Of a stretch of 64,000 bases of DNA, positions 1 to 11,600 are shown piece after piece. Source of the DNA: Auanema rhodensis. Taxonomy: Eukaryota > Nematoda > Chromadorea > Rhabditida > Rhabditidae. Numbering within the stretch: position 1 is the first letter of the stretch; each line of letters starts with the position of its first letter. The notes under the pieces were generated by a model, which was not told where the DNA came from, made no database searches, and was given only the letters and a program-made list of their open reading frames with translations. The DNA is taken from NCBI GenBank assembly GCA_964057225.1, contig OZ059896.1, positions 22,502,501 to 22,566,500 on the forward strand, read 5' to 3'. The translations under genes and the position numbers were made by a program.

Positions 1-29
1 TTCAATGTAGTATAGTGCATTCGATGCGG

Positions 30-80
30 ATTTTTAAGCTGCGTCGATCTGTGTTATCAGATTTGCGCTAGCTTAAAAAT
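30..80 (+). other. 51-nt composite inverted repeat (hairpin-forming element), one per monomer
   Basis: In order the element reads ATTTTTAAGCT, GCG, TC, GATCTG, TGTTAT (loop), CAGATT, TG, CGC, T (bulge), AGCTTAAAAAT. The outer arms are 11-bp perfect complements. The GCG/CGC arms pair next to a single-base bulge, a 2x2 internal loop follows, and the inner arms pair over 6 bp with one G-T, leaving a 6-nt loop. Every unit carries it. Variants include a stem T-A to T-G to C-G series in the outer arms, GATCTC or GATCTA (inner closing pair lost, e.g. 9480 and 27732), TTTGTGCT (G-T in the small arm, e.g. 21063) and CTATC (outer pair lost, e.g. 54759). Whether it folds as a DNA cruciform, folds as RNA, or is a dyad protein-binding site cannot be decided from sequence. 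Confidence 0.75.
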
Positions 81-88
81 GCACCGAG

Positions 89-119
89 ATATCAACTGAT
101 ATAAGTTCACACTTATATC
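89..119 (+). other. Two overlapping dyads around GATATC
   Basis: ATATCA-AC-TGATAT (89-102) is a 6-bp inverted repeat with a 2-nt spacer. GATATAAGT-TCAC-ACTTATATC (98-119) is a 9-bp perfect inverted repeat with a 4-nt loop. They share TGATAT bases, so as hairpins they would compete. Most units keep both. In units such as 54759, 56164, 58271, 60728 and 62835 the spacer AC becomes AT, giving a continuous 14-bp palindrome. Ten units have GATATCTGTTC instead of GATATAAGTTC, which breaks the second dyad (23520, 24222, 31944, 32646, 34050, 36858, 37560, 38964, 39666, 41070). Any function, such as protein binding, is inference. Confidence 0.65.
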
Positions 120-226
120 CTCGATTTTCACCCTGAAGAATTGATTTTTTCGTTGAATAACATTGTCCATCGTTTTTGCCTTAAAAAAAGAAATCTAAAA
201 ACATCTACTTTTTGCTAAATTATTTT

Positions 227-263
227 GAAATTTTTCGAAAAAATTTTTGTCAAAATGTTTTTG
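227..263 (+). other. A/T-tract core with TTTTTCGAAAAA palindrome
   Basis: This segment alternates A and T runs. It holds the 12-bp palindrome TTTTTCGAAAAA (231-242) and the near-palindrome TTTTG-T-CAAAA (245-255). Such phased A/T tracts are typical of bent satellite DNA and can position nucleosomes (family knowledge). The following TGTCAAAATGTTTTTGG looked unchanged in every copy I scanned. Variants in the tract are few: AAAACATTTTT at 3162 and 4566, TTTATGTC at 14394, 16500, 17904, 20361 and 26328, and AAAAGTTTTGTC in many units from 46686 onward. Confidence 0.6.
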
Positions 264-620
264 GAAGCAATGTTGATTGTACATGGAAACTCAACATACA
301 CTAATGCATCATTTTTCAAACGATCATAACTAATTTTTGTATTAAGCGTTTCTCAATGTAGTATAGTGCATTTGATGCGGATTTTTAAGCTGCGTCGATC
401 TGTGTTATCAGATTTGCGCTAGCTTAAAAATGCACCGAGATATCAACTGATATAAGTTCACACTTATATCCTCGATTTTCACCCTGAAGAATTGATTTTT
501 TCGTTGAATAACATTGTCCATCGTTTTTGCCTTGAAAAAAGAAATCTAAAAACATCTACTTTTTGCTAAATTATTTTGAAATTTTTCGAAAAAATTTTTG
601 TCAAAATGTTTTTGGAAGCA

Positions 621-648
621 ATGTTGAGTGTACATGGAAACTCAACAT
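621..648 (+). other. 9-bp dyad ATGTTGAGT / ACTCAACAT with 10-nt loop
   Basis: Shown here in the second unit because the first carries the TTGATTG variant. ATGTTGAGT and ACTCAACAT are perfect complements separated by GTACATGGAA. TTGATTG units (for example 3, 3162, 22116, 28083, 36156, 51951) lose one pair. TTGAGTATAC units (14394, 16500, 17904) change the loop only. The right arm, ACTCAACATA, is nearly invariant; the only recurrent change I saw next to it is CATAGACT for CATACACT (32646, 34050, 37560, 39666, 41070). Confidence 0.6.
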
Positions 649-3600
649 ACACTAATGCATCATTTTTCAAACGATCATAACTAATTTTTGTATTAAGCGT
701 TTCTCAATGTAGTATAGTGCATTCCATGCGGATTTTTAAGCTGCGTCGATCTGTGTTATCAGATTTGCGCTAGCTTAAAAATGCACCGAGATATCAACTG
801 ATATAAGTTCACACTTATATCCTCGATTTTCACCCTGAAGAATTAATTTTTTCGTTGAATAACATTGTCCATCGTCTTTGCTTTGAAAAAATGAATCTAA
901 AAACATCTACTTTTTGCTAAATTATTTTGAAATTTTTCGAAAAAATTTTTGTCAAAATGTTTTTGGAAACAATGTTGAGTGTACATGGAAACTCAACATA
1001 CACTAATGCATCATTTTTCAAACGATCATAACTAATTTCTGTATTAAGCGTTTCTCAATGTAGTATAGTGCATTCGATGCGGATTTTTAAGCTGCGTCGA
1101 TCTGTGTTATCAGATTTGCGCTAGCTTAAAAATGCACCGAGATATCAACTGATATAAGTTCACACTTATATCCTCGATTTTCACCCTGAAGAATTAATTT
1201 TTTCGTTGAATAACATTGTCCATCGTCTTTGCTTTGAAAAAAGGAATCTAAAAACATCTACTTTTTGCTAAATTATTTTGAAATTTTTCGAAAAAATTTT
1301 TGTCAAAATGTTTTTGGAAACAATGTTGAGTGTACATGGAAACTCAACATACACTAATGCATCATTTTTCAAACGATCATAACTAATTTCTGTATTAAGC
1401 GTTTCTCAATGTAGTATAGTGCATTCGATGCGGATTTTTAAGCTGCGTCGATCTGTGTTATCAGATTTGCGCTAGTTTAAAAATGCACCGAGATATCAAC
1501 TGATATAAGTTCACACTTATATCCTCGATTTTCACCCTGAAGAATTAATTTTTTCGTTGAATAACATTGTCCATCGTCTTTGCTTTGAAAAAAGGAATCT
1601 AAAAACATCTACTTTTTGCTAAATTATTTTGAAATTTTTCGAAAAAATTTTTGTCAAAATGTTTTTGGAAGCAATGTTGAGTGTACATGGAAACTCAACA
1701 TACACTAATGCATCATTTTTCAAACGATCATAACTAATTTCTGTATTAAGCGTTTCTCAATGTAGTATAGTGCATTCGATGCGGATTTTTAAGCTGCGTC
1801 GATCTGTGTTATCAGATTTGCGCTAGCTTAAAAATGCACCGAGATATCAACTGATATAAGTTCACACTTATATCCTCGATTTTCACCCTGAAGAATTAAT
1901 TTTTTCGTTGAATAACATTGTCCATCGTCTTTGCCTTGAAAAAAGGAATCTAAAAACATCTACTTTTTGCTAAATTATTCTGAAATTTTTCGAAAAAATT
2001 TTTGTCAAAATGTTTTTGGAAGCAATGTTGAGTGTACATGGAAACTCAACATACACTAATGCATCATTTTTCAAACGATCATAACTAATTTTTGTATTAA
2101 GCGTTTCTCAATGTAGTATAGTGCATTCGATGCGGATTTTTAAGCTGCGTCGATCTGTGTTATCAGATTTGCGCTAGCTTAAAAATGCACCGAGATATCA
2201 ACTGATATAAGTTCACACTTATATCCTCGATTTTCACCCTGAAGAATTAATTTTTTCGTTGAATAACATTGTCCATCGTCTTTGCTTTGAAAAAAGGAAT
2301 CTAAAAACATCTACTTTTTGCTAAATTAATTTGAAATTTTTCGAAAAAATTTTTGTCAAAATGTTTTTGGAAACAATGTTGAGTGTACATGGAAACTCAA
2401 CATACACTAATGCATCATTTTTCAAACGATCATAACTAATTTCTGTATTAAGCGTTTCTCAATGTAGTATAGTGCATTCGATGCGGATTTTTAAGCTGCG
2501 TCGATCTGTGTTATCAGATTTGCGCTAGCTTAAAAATGCAGCGAGATATCAACTGATATAAGTTCAAACTTATATCCTCGATTTTCACCCTGAAGAATTA
2601 ATTTTTTCGTTGAATAACATTGTCCATCGTCTTTGCCTTGAAAAAAGGAATCTAAAATCATCTACTTTTTGCTAAATTATTCTGAAATTTTTCGAAAAAA
2701 TTTTTGTCAAAATGTTTTTGGAAGCAATGTTGAGTGTACATGGAAACTCAACATACACTAATGCATCATTTTTCAAACGATCATAACTAATTTTTGTATT
2801 AAGCGTTTCTCAATGTAGTATAGTGCATTCGATGCGGATTTTTAAGCTGCGTCGATCTGTGTTATCAGATTTGCGCTAGCTTAAATATGCACCGAGATAT
2901 CAACTGATATAAGTTCACACTTATATCCTCGATTTTCACCCTGAAGAATTAATTTTTTCGTAGAATAACATTGTCCATCGTCTTTGCCTTGAAAAAAAGA
3001 ATTTAAAAACATCTACTTTTTGCTAAATTAATTTGAAATTTTTCGAAAAAATTTTTGTCAAAATGTTTTTGGAAGCAATGTTGAGTGTACATGGAAACTC
3101 AACATACACTAATGCATCATTTTTCAAACGATCATAACTAATTTTTGTATTAAGCGTTTCTCAATGTAGTATAGTGCATTCGATGCGGATTTTTAAGCTG
3201 CGTCGATCTGTGTTATCAGATTTGCGCTAGCTTAAAAATGCACCGTTATATCAACTGATATAAGTTCACACTTATATCCTCGATTTTCACCCTGAAGAAT
3301 TGATTTTTTCGTAGAATAACATTGTCCATCGTCTTTGCCTTGAAAAAAGGAATCTAAAAACATCTACTTTTTGCTAAATTATTTTGAAATTTTTCGAAAA
3401 CATTTTTGTCAAAATGTTTTTGGAAGCAATGTTGATTGTACATGGAAACTCAACATACACTAATGCATCATTTTTCAAACGATCATAACTAATTTTTGTA
3501 TTAAGCGTTTCTCAATGTAGTATAATGCATTCGATGCGGATTTTTAAGCTGCGTCGATCTGTGTTATCAGATTTGCGCTAGCTTAAAAATGCACCGAGAT

Positions 3601-5618
3601 ATCAACTGATATAAGTTCACACTTATATCCTCGATTTTCACCCTGAAGAATTAATTTTTTCGTAGAATAACATTGTCCATCGTCTTTGCCTTAAAAAAAG
3701 GAATCTAAAAACATCTACTTTTTGCTAAATTAATTTGAAATTTTTCGAAAAAATTTTTGTCAAAATGTTTTTGGAAGCAATGTTGAGTGTACATGGAAAC
3801 TCAACATACACTAATGCATCATTTTTCAAACGATCATAACTAATTTTTGTATTAAGCGTTTCTCAATGTAGTATAGTGCATTCGATGCGGATTTTTAAGC
3901 TGCGTCGATCTGTGTTATCAGATTTGCGCTAGCTTAAAAATGCACCGAGATATCAACTGATATAAGTTCACACTTATATCCTCGATTTTCACCCTGAAGA
4001 ATTAATTTTTTCGTTGAATAACATTGTCCATCGTCTTTGCTTTGAAAAAAGGAATCTAAAAACATCTACTTTTTGCTAAATTAATTTGAAATTTTTCGAA
4101 AAAATTTTTGTCAAAATGTTTTTGGAAACAATGTTGAGTGTACATGGAAACTCAACATACACTAATGCATCATTTTTCAAACGATCATAACTAATTTCTG
4201 TATTAAGCGTTTCTCAATGTAGTATAGTGCATTCGATGCGGATTTTTAAGCTGCGTCGATCTGTGTTATCAGATTTGCGCTAGCTTAAAAATGCACCGAG
4301 ATATCAACTGATATAAGTTCACACTTATATCCTCGATTTTCACCCTGAAGAATTAATTTTTTCGTTGAATAACATTGTCCATCGTCTTTGCCTTGAAAAA
4401 AGGAATCTAAAATCATCTACTTTTTGCTAAATTATTCTGAAATTTTTCGAAAAAATTTTTGTCAAAATGTTTTTGGAAACAATGTTGAGTGTACATGGAA
4501 ACTCAACATACACTAATGCATCATTTTTCAAACGATCATAACTAATTTTTGTATTAAGCGTTTCTCAATGTAGTATAGTGCATTCGATGCGGATTTTTAA
4601 GCTGCGTCGATCTGTGTTATCAGATTTGCGCTAGCTTAAAAATGCACCGTTATATCAACTGATATAAGTTCACACTTATATCCTCGATTTTCACCCTGAA
4701 GAATTGATTTTTTCGTAGAATAACATTGTCCATCGTCTTTGCCTTGAAAAAAGGAATCTAAAAACATCTACTTTTTGCTAAATTATTTTGAAATTTTTCG
4801 AAAACATTTTTGTCAAAATGTTTTTGGAAGCAATGTTGATTGTACATGGAAACTCAACATACACTAATGCATCATTTTTCAAACGATCATAACTAATTTT
4901 TGTATTAAGCGTTTCTCAATGTAGTATAATGCATTCGATGCGGATTTTTAAGCTGCGTCGATCTGTGTTATCAGATTTGCGCTAGCTTAAAAATGCACCG
5001 AGATATCAACTGATATAAGTTCACACTTATATCCTCGATTTTCACCCTGAAGAATTGATTTTTTCGTAGAATAACATTGTCCATCGTCTTTGCCTTAAAA
5101 AAAGGAATCTAAAAACATCTACTTTTTGCTAAATTAATTTGAAATTTTTCGAAAAAATTTTTGTCAAAATGTTTTTGGAAGCAATGTTGAGTGTACATGG
5201 AAACTCAACATACACTAATGCATCATTTTTCAAACGATCATAACTAATTTTTGTATTAAGCGTTTCTCAATGTAGTATAGTGCATTCGATGCGGATTTTT
5301 AAGCTGCGTCGATCTGTGTTATCAGATTTGCGCTAGCTTAAAAATGCACCGAGATATCAACTGATATAAGTTCACACTTATATCCTCGATTTTCACCCTG
5401 AAGAATTAATTTTTTCGTAGAATAACATTGTCCATCGTCTTTGCCTTGAAAAAAAGAATCTAAAAACATCTACTTTTTGCTAAATTATTTTGAAATTTTT
5501 CGAAAAAATTTTTGTCAAAATGTTTTTGGAAGCAATGTTGAGTGTACATGGAAACTCAACATACACTAATGCATCATTTTTCAAACGATCATAACTAATT
5601 TTTGTATTAAGCGTTTCT

Positions 5619-8600
5619 CAATGTAGTATAGTGCATTCGATGCGGATTGTTAAGCTGCGTCGATCTGTGTTATCAGATTTGCGCTAGCTTAAAAATGCAC
5701 CGAGATATCAACTGATATAAGTTCACACTTATATCCTCGATTTTCACCCTGAAGAATTAATTTTTTCGTTGAATAACATTGTCCATCGTCTTTGCCTTAA
5801 AAAAAGGAATCTAAAAACATCTACTTTTTGCTAAATTAATTTGAAATTTTTCGAAAAAATTTTTGTCAAAATGTTTTTGGAAGCAATGTTGAGTGTACAT
5901 GGAAACTCAACATACACTAATGCATCATTTTTCAAACGATCATAACTAATTTTTGTATTAAGCGTTTCTCAATGTAGTATAATGCATTCGATGCGGATTT
6001 TTAAGCTGCGTCGATCTGTGTTATCAGATTTGCGCTAGCTTAAAAATGCACCGAGATATCAACTGATATAAGTTCACACTTATATCCTCGATTTTCACCC
6101 TGAAGAATTAATTTTTTCGTTGAATAACACTGTCCATCGTCTTTGCCTTGAAAAATGGAATCTAAAAACATCTACTTTTTGCTAAATTATTTTGAAATTT
6201 TTCGAAAAAATTTTTGTCAAAATGTTTTTGGAAGCAATGTTGAGTGTACATGGAAACTCAACATACACTAATGCATCATTTTTCAAACGATCATAACTAA
6301 TTTTTGTATTAAGCGTTTCTCAATGTAGTATAATGCATTCGATGCGGATTTTTAAGCTGCGTCGATCTGTGTTATCAGATTTGCGCTAGCTTAAAAATGC
6401 ACCGAGATATCAACTGATATAAGTTCACACTTATATCCTCGATTTTCACCCTGAAGAATTAATTTTTTCGTTGAATAACACTGTCCATCGTCTTTGCCTT
6501 GAAAAATGGAATCTAAAAACATCTACTTTTTGCTAAATTATTTTGAAATTTTTCGAAAAAATTTTTGTCAAAATGTTTTTGGAAGCAATGTTGAGTGTAC
6601 ATGGAAACTCAACATACACTAATGCATCATTTTTCAAACGATCATAACTAATTTTTGTATTAAGCGTTTCTCAATGTAGTATAGTGCATTCGATGCGGAT
6701 TTTTAAGCTGCGTCGATCTGTGTTATCAGATTTGCGCTAGCTTAAAAATGCACCGAGATATCAACTGATATAAGTTCACACTTATATCCTCGATTTTCAC
6801 CCTGAAGAATTAATTTTTTCGTTGAATAACATTGTCCATCGTCTTTGCCTTAAAAAAAGGAATCTAAAAACATCTACTTTTTGCTAAATTAATTTGAAAT
6901 TTTTCGAAAAAATTTTTGTCAAAATGTTTTTGGAAGCAATGTTGAGTGTACATGGAAACTCAACATACACTAATGCATCATTTTTCAAACGATCATAACT
7001 AATTTTTGTATTAAGCGTTTCTCAATGTAGTATAATGCATTCGATGCGGATTTTTAAGCTGCGTCGATCTGTGTTATCAGATTTGCGCTAGCTTAAAAAT
7101 GCACCGAGATATCAACTGATATAAGTTCACACTTATATCCTCGATTTTCACCCTGAAGAATTAATTTTTTCGTTGAATAACACTGTCCATCGTCTTTGCC
7201 TTGAAAAATGGAATCTAAAAACATCTACTTTTTGCTAAATTATTTTGAAATTTTTCGAAAAAATTTTTGTCAAAATGTTTTTGGAAGCAATGTTGAGTGT
7301 ACATGGAAACTCAACATACACTAATGCATCATTTTTCAAACGATCATAACTAATTTTTGTATTAAGCGTTTTTCAATGTAGTATAGTGCATTCGATGCGG
7401 ATTTTTAAGCTGCGTCGATCTGTGTTATCAGATTTGCGCTAGCTTAAAAATGCACCAAGATATCAACTGATATAAGTTCACACTTATATCCTCGATTTTC
7501 ACCCTAAAGAATTAATTTTTTCGTTGAATAACATTGTCCATCGTCTTTGCCTTGAATAAAGGAATTTAAAAACATCTACTTTTTGCTAAATTATTTCGAA
7601 ATTTTTCGAAAAAATTTTTGTCAAAATGTTTTTGGAAGCAATGTTGAGTGTACATGGAAACTCAACATACACTAATGCATCATTTTTCAAACGATCATAA
7701 CTAATTTTTGTATTAAGCGTTTCTCAATGTAGTATAGTGCATTCGATGCGGATTTTTAAGCTGCGTCGATCTGTGTTATCAGATTTGCGCTAGCTTAAAA
7801 ATGCACCAAGATATCAACTGATAGAAGTTCACACTTATATCCTCGATTTTCACCCTAAAGAATTAATTTTTTCGTTGAATAACATTGTCCATCGTCTTTG
7901 CCTTGAATAAAGGAATCTAAAAACATCTACTTTTTGCTAAATTATTTCGAAATTTTTCGAAAAAATTTTTGTCAAAATGTTTTTGGAAGCAATGTTGAGT
8001 GTACATGGAAACTCAACATACACTAATGCATCATTTTTCAAACGATCATAACTAATTTTTGTATTAAGCGTTTCTCAATGTAGTATAGTGCATTCGATGC
8101 GGATTTTTAAGCTGCGTCGATCTGTGTTATCAGATTTGCGCTAGCTTAAAAATGCACCGAGATATCAACTGATATAAGTTCACACTTATATCCTCGATTT
8201 TCACCCTGAAGAATTAATTTTTTCGTTGAATAACATTGTCCATCGTCTTTGCCTTAAAAAAAGGAATCTAAAAACATCTACTTTTTGCTAAATTAATTTG
8301 AAATTTTTCGAAAAAATTTTTGTCAAAATGTTTTTGGAAGCAATGTTGAGTGTACATGGAAACTCAACATACACTAATGCATCATTTTTCAAACGATCAT
8401 AACTAATTTTTGTATTAAGCGTTTCTCAATGTAGTATAATGCATTCGATGCGGATTTTTAAGCTGCGTCGATCTGTGTTATCAGATTTGCGCTAGCTTAA
8501 AAATGCACCGAGATATCAACTGATATAAGTTCACACTTATATCCTCGATTTTCACCCTGAAGAATTAATTTTTTCGTTGAATAACACTGTCCATCGTCTT

Positions 8601-11600
8601 TGCCTTGAAAAATGGAATCTAAAAACATCTACTTTTCGCTAAATTATTTTGAAATTTTTCGAAAAAATTTTTGTCAAAATGTTTTTGGAAGCAATGTTGA
8701 GTGTACATGGAAACTCAACATACACTAATGCATCATTTTTCAAACGATCATAACTAATTTTTGTATTAAGCGTTTCTCAATGTAGTATAGTGCATTCGAT
8801 GCGGATTTTTAAGCTGCGTCGATCTGTGTTATCAGATTTGCGCTAGCTTAAAAATGCACCAAGATATCAACTGATAGAAGTTCACACTTATATCCTCGAT
8901 TTTCACCCTAAAGAATTAATTTTTTCGTTGAATAACATTGTCCATCGTCTTTGCCTTGAATAAAGGAATCTAAAAACATCTACTTTTTGCTAAATTATTT
9001 CGAAATTTTTCGAAAAAATTTTTGTCAAAATGTTTTTGGAAGCAATGTTGAGTGTACATGGAAACTCAACATACACTAATGCATCATTTTTCAAACGATC
9101 ATAACTAATTTTTGTATTAAGCGTTTCTCAATGTAGTATAGTGCATTCAATGCGGATTTTTAAGCTGCGTCGATCTGTGTTATCAGATTTGCGCTAGCTT
9201 AAAAATGCACCGAGATATCAACTGATATAAGTTCACACTTATATCCTCGATTTTCACCCTAAAGAATTAATTTTTTCGTTGAATAACATTGTCCATCGTC
9301 TTTGCCTTGAATAAAGGAATTTAAAAACATCTACTTTTTGCTAAATTATTTCGAAATTTTTCGAAAAAATTTTTGTCAAAATGTTTTTGGAAGCAATGTT
9401 GAGTGTACATGGAAACTCAACATACACTAATGCATCATTTATCAAACGATCATAACTAATTTTTGTATTAAGCGTTTCTCAATGTAGTATAGTGCATTCG
9501 ATGCGGATTTTTAAGCTGCGTCGATCTCTGTTATCAGATTTGCGCTAGCTTAAAAATGCACCGAGATATCAACTGATATAAGTTCACACTTATATCCTCG
9601 ATTTTCACCCTGAAGGAATAATTTTTTCGTTGAATAACATTGTCCATCGTCTTTGCCTTGAATAAAGGAATTTAAAAACATCTACTTTTTGCTAAATTAT
9701 TTCGAAATTTTTCGAAAAAATTTTTGTCAAAATGTTTTTGGAAGCAATGTTGAGTGTACATGGAAACTCAACATACACTAATGCATCATTTATCAAACGA
9801 TCATAACTAATTTTTGTATTAAGCGTTTCTCAATGTAGTATAGTGCATTCGATGCGGATTTTTAAGCTGCGTCGATCTCTGTTATCAGATTTGCGCTAGC
9901 TTAAAAATGCACCGAGATATCAACTGATATAAGTTCACACTTATATCCTCGATTTTCACCCTGAAGGAATAATTTTTTCGTTGAATAACATTGTCCATCG
10001 TCTTTGCCTTGAAAAAAGGAATCTAAAAACATCTACTTTTTGCTAAATTATTTTGAAATTTTTCGAAAAAATTTTTGTCAAAATGTTTTTGGAAGCAATG
10101 TTGAGTGTACATGGAAACTCAACATACACTAATGCATCATTTTTCAAACGATCATAACTAATTTTTGTATTAAGCGTTTTTCAATGTAGTATAGTGCATT
10201 CGATGCGGATTTTTAAGCTGCGTCGATCTGTGTTATCAGATTTGCGCTAGCTTAAAAATGCACCAAGATATCAACTGATATAAGTTCACACTTATATCCT
10301 CGATTTTCACCCTAAAGAATTAATTTTTTCGTTGAATAACATTGTCCATCGTCTTTGCCTTGAATAAAGGAATTTAAAAACATCTACTTTTTGCTAAATT
10401 ATTTCGAAATTTTTCGAAAAAATTTTTGTCAAAATGTTTTTGGAAGCAATGTTGAGTGTACATGGAAACTCAACATACACTAATGCATCATTTATCAAAC
10501 GATCATAACTAATTTTTGTATTAAGCGTTTCTCAATGTAGTATAGTGCATTCGATGCGGATTTTTAAGCTGCGTCGATCTGTGTTATCAGATTTGCGCTA
10601 GCTTAAAAATGCACCGAGATATCAACTGATATAAGTTCACACTTATATCCTCGATTTTCACCCTGAAGAATTAATTTTTTCGTTGAATAACATTGTCCAT
10701 CGTCTTTGCCTTGAGAAAAGGAATCTAAAAACATCTACTTTTTGCTAAATTATTTTGAAATTTTTCGAAAAAATTTTTGTCAAAATGTTTTTGGAAGCAA
10801 TGTTGAGTGTACATGGAAACTCAACATACACTAATGCATCATTTTTCAAACGATCATAACTAATTTTTTCATTAAGCGTTTCTCAATGTAGTATAGTGCA
10901 TTCGATGCGGATTTTTAAGCTGCGTCGATCTGTGTTATCAGATTTGCGCTAGCTTAAAAATGCACCAAGATATCAACTGATATAAGTTCACACTTATATC
11001 CTCGATTTTCACCCTAAAGAATTAATTTTTTCGTTGAATAACATTGTCCATCGTCTTTGCCTTGAATAAAGGAATTTAAAAACATCTACTTTTTGCTAAA
11101 TTATTTCGAAATTTTTCGAAAAAATTTTTGTCAAAATGTTTTTGGAAGCAATGTTGAGTGTACATGGAAACTCAACATACACTAATGCATCATTTATCAA
11201 ACGATCATAACTAATTTTTGTATTAAGCGTTTCTCAATGTAGTATAGTGCATTCGATGCGGATTTTTAAGCTGCGTCGATCTCTGTTATCAGATTTGCGC
11301 TAGCTTAAAAATGCACCGAGATATCAACTGATATAAGTTCACACTTATATCCTCGATTTTCACCCTGAAGGAATAATTTTTTCGTTGAATAACATTGTCC
11401 ATCGTCTTTGCCTTGAAAAAAGGAATCTAAAAACATCTACTTTTTGCTAAATTATTTTGAAATTTTTCGAAAAAATTTTTGTCAAAATGTTTTTGGAAGC
11501 AATGTTGAGTGTACATGGAAACTCAACATACACTAATGCATCATTTTTCAAACGATCATAACTAATTTTTGTATTAAGCGTTTTTCAATGTAGTATAGTG

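Larger units (their letters stand above)
3..353 (+). repeat. Reference satellite monomer (first full unit)
   Basis: The phase is arbitrary; I start each unit at CAATGTAGTATAG so that unit k begins at 3+351k up to 55110. Order within the unit: a conserved leader (about 1-27), a 51-nt hairpin, overlapping dyads around GATATC, a variable middle (TCACCCTGAAGAATT to CCATCG), an A-run that is the main length and substitution hot spot, an A/T-tract core, the invariant-looking TGTCAAAATGTTTTTGG segment, a 9-bp dyad, an ATGCAT site and a variable tail (TAATTTTTGTATTAAGCG or variants). This first copy belongs to a minority type with GAATTGATT, CGTTTTTGCC, AAAGAAATC and TTGATTG. Similar combinations reappear near 22-31 kb, at 36156 and in the units at 51951, 54057, 57569, 59324 and 62133. 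NheI (GCTAGC), EcoRV (GATATC) and NsiI (ATGCAT) each cut most units once. Confidence 0.95.
1..5618. repeat. Array subregion 1: mixed monomer types with a 2-unit copy
   Basis: Sixteen units of mixed type. Recurrent marks are TTTCTGTATT tails, GCTTTGAAAA, GGAAACAATG, ATTAATTTGAA and CGTAGAAT. Units 3162 and 3513 (3162-3863) recur four units later at 4566-5267: both first copies have CACCGTTATATC, AAAACATTTTT and TTGATTG, both second copies have TATAATGC, TTAAAAAAAGG and ATTAATTTG. I saw one difference between them (GAATTAATT against GAATTGATT). Units 2109 and 3864 also look alike, five units apart. No gene or other element is present. Confidence 0.75.

Noticed and set aside
17-34. CENP-B box-like TTCGATGCGGAT
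   Set aside because: It lacks the required spacing and CGGG of the NTTCGNNNNANNCGGGN motif.
135-170. Hammerhead ribozyme, known from some animal satellites: each unit has CTGAAGA, which fits the CUGANGA core
   Set aside because: The next bases do not form a stem II, no GAAA follows (only GAATAA), and no properly placed stem III with a cleavage triplet is visible. A covariance-model search on both strands would settle it.
80-342. Weak resemblance between CGAGATATCAACTGAT and CGATCATAACTAAT, suggesting that the monomer is an internal duplication
   Set aside because: The similarity covers about 15 bases with gaps in A/T-rich sequence and does not extend, so it is within chance.
3-353. Promoter, tRNA-like or Pol III box within the monomer
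   Set aside because: TATA-like strings occur as expected at 31% GC, but no paired A and B boxes, cloverleaf or start-site context was found.
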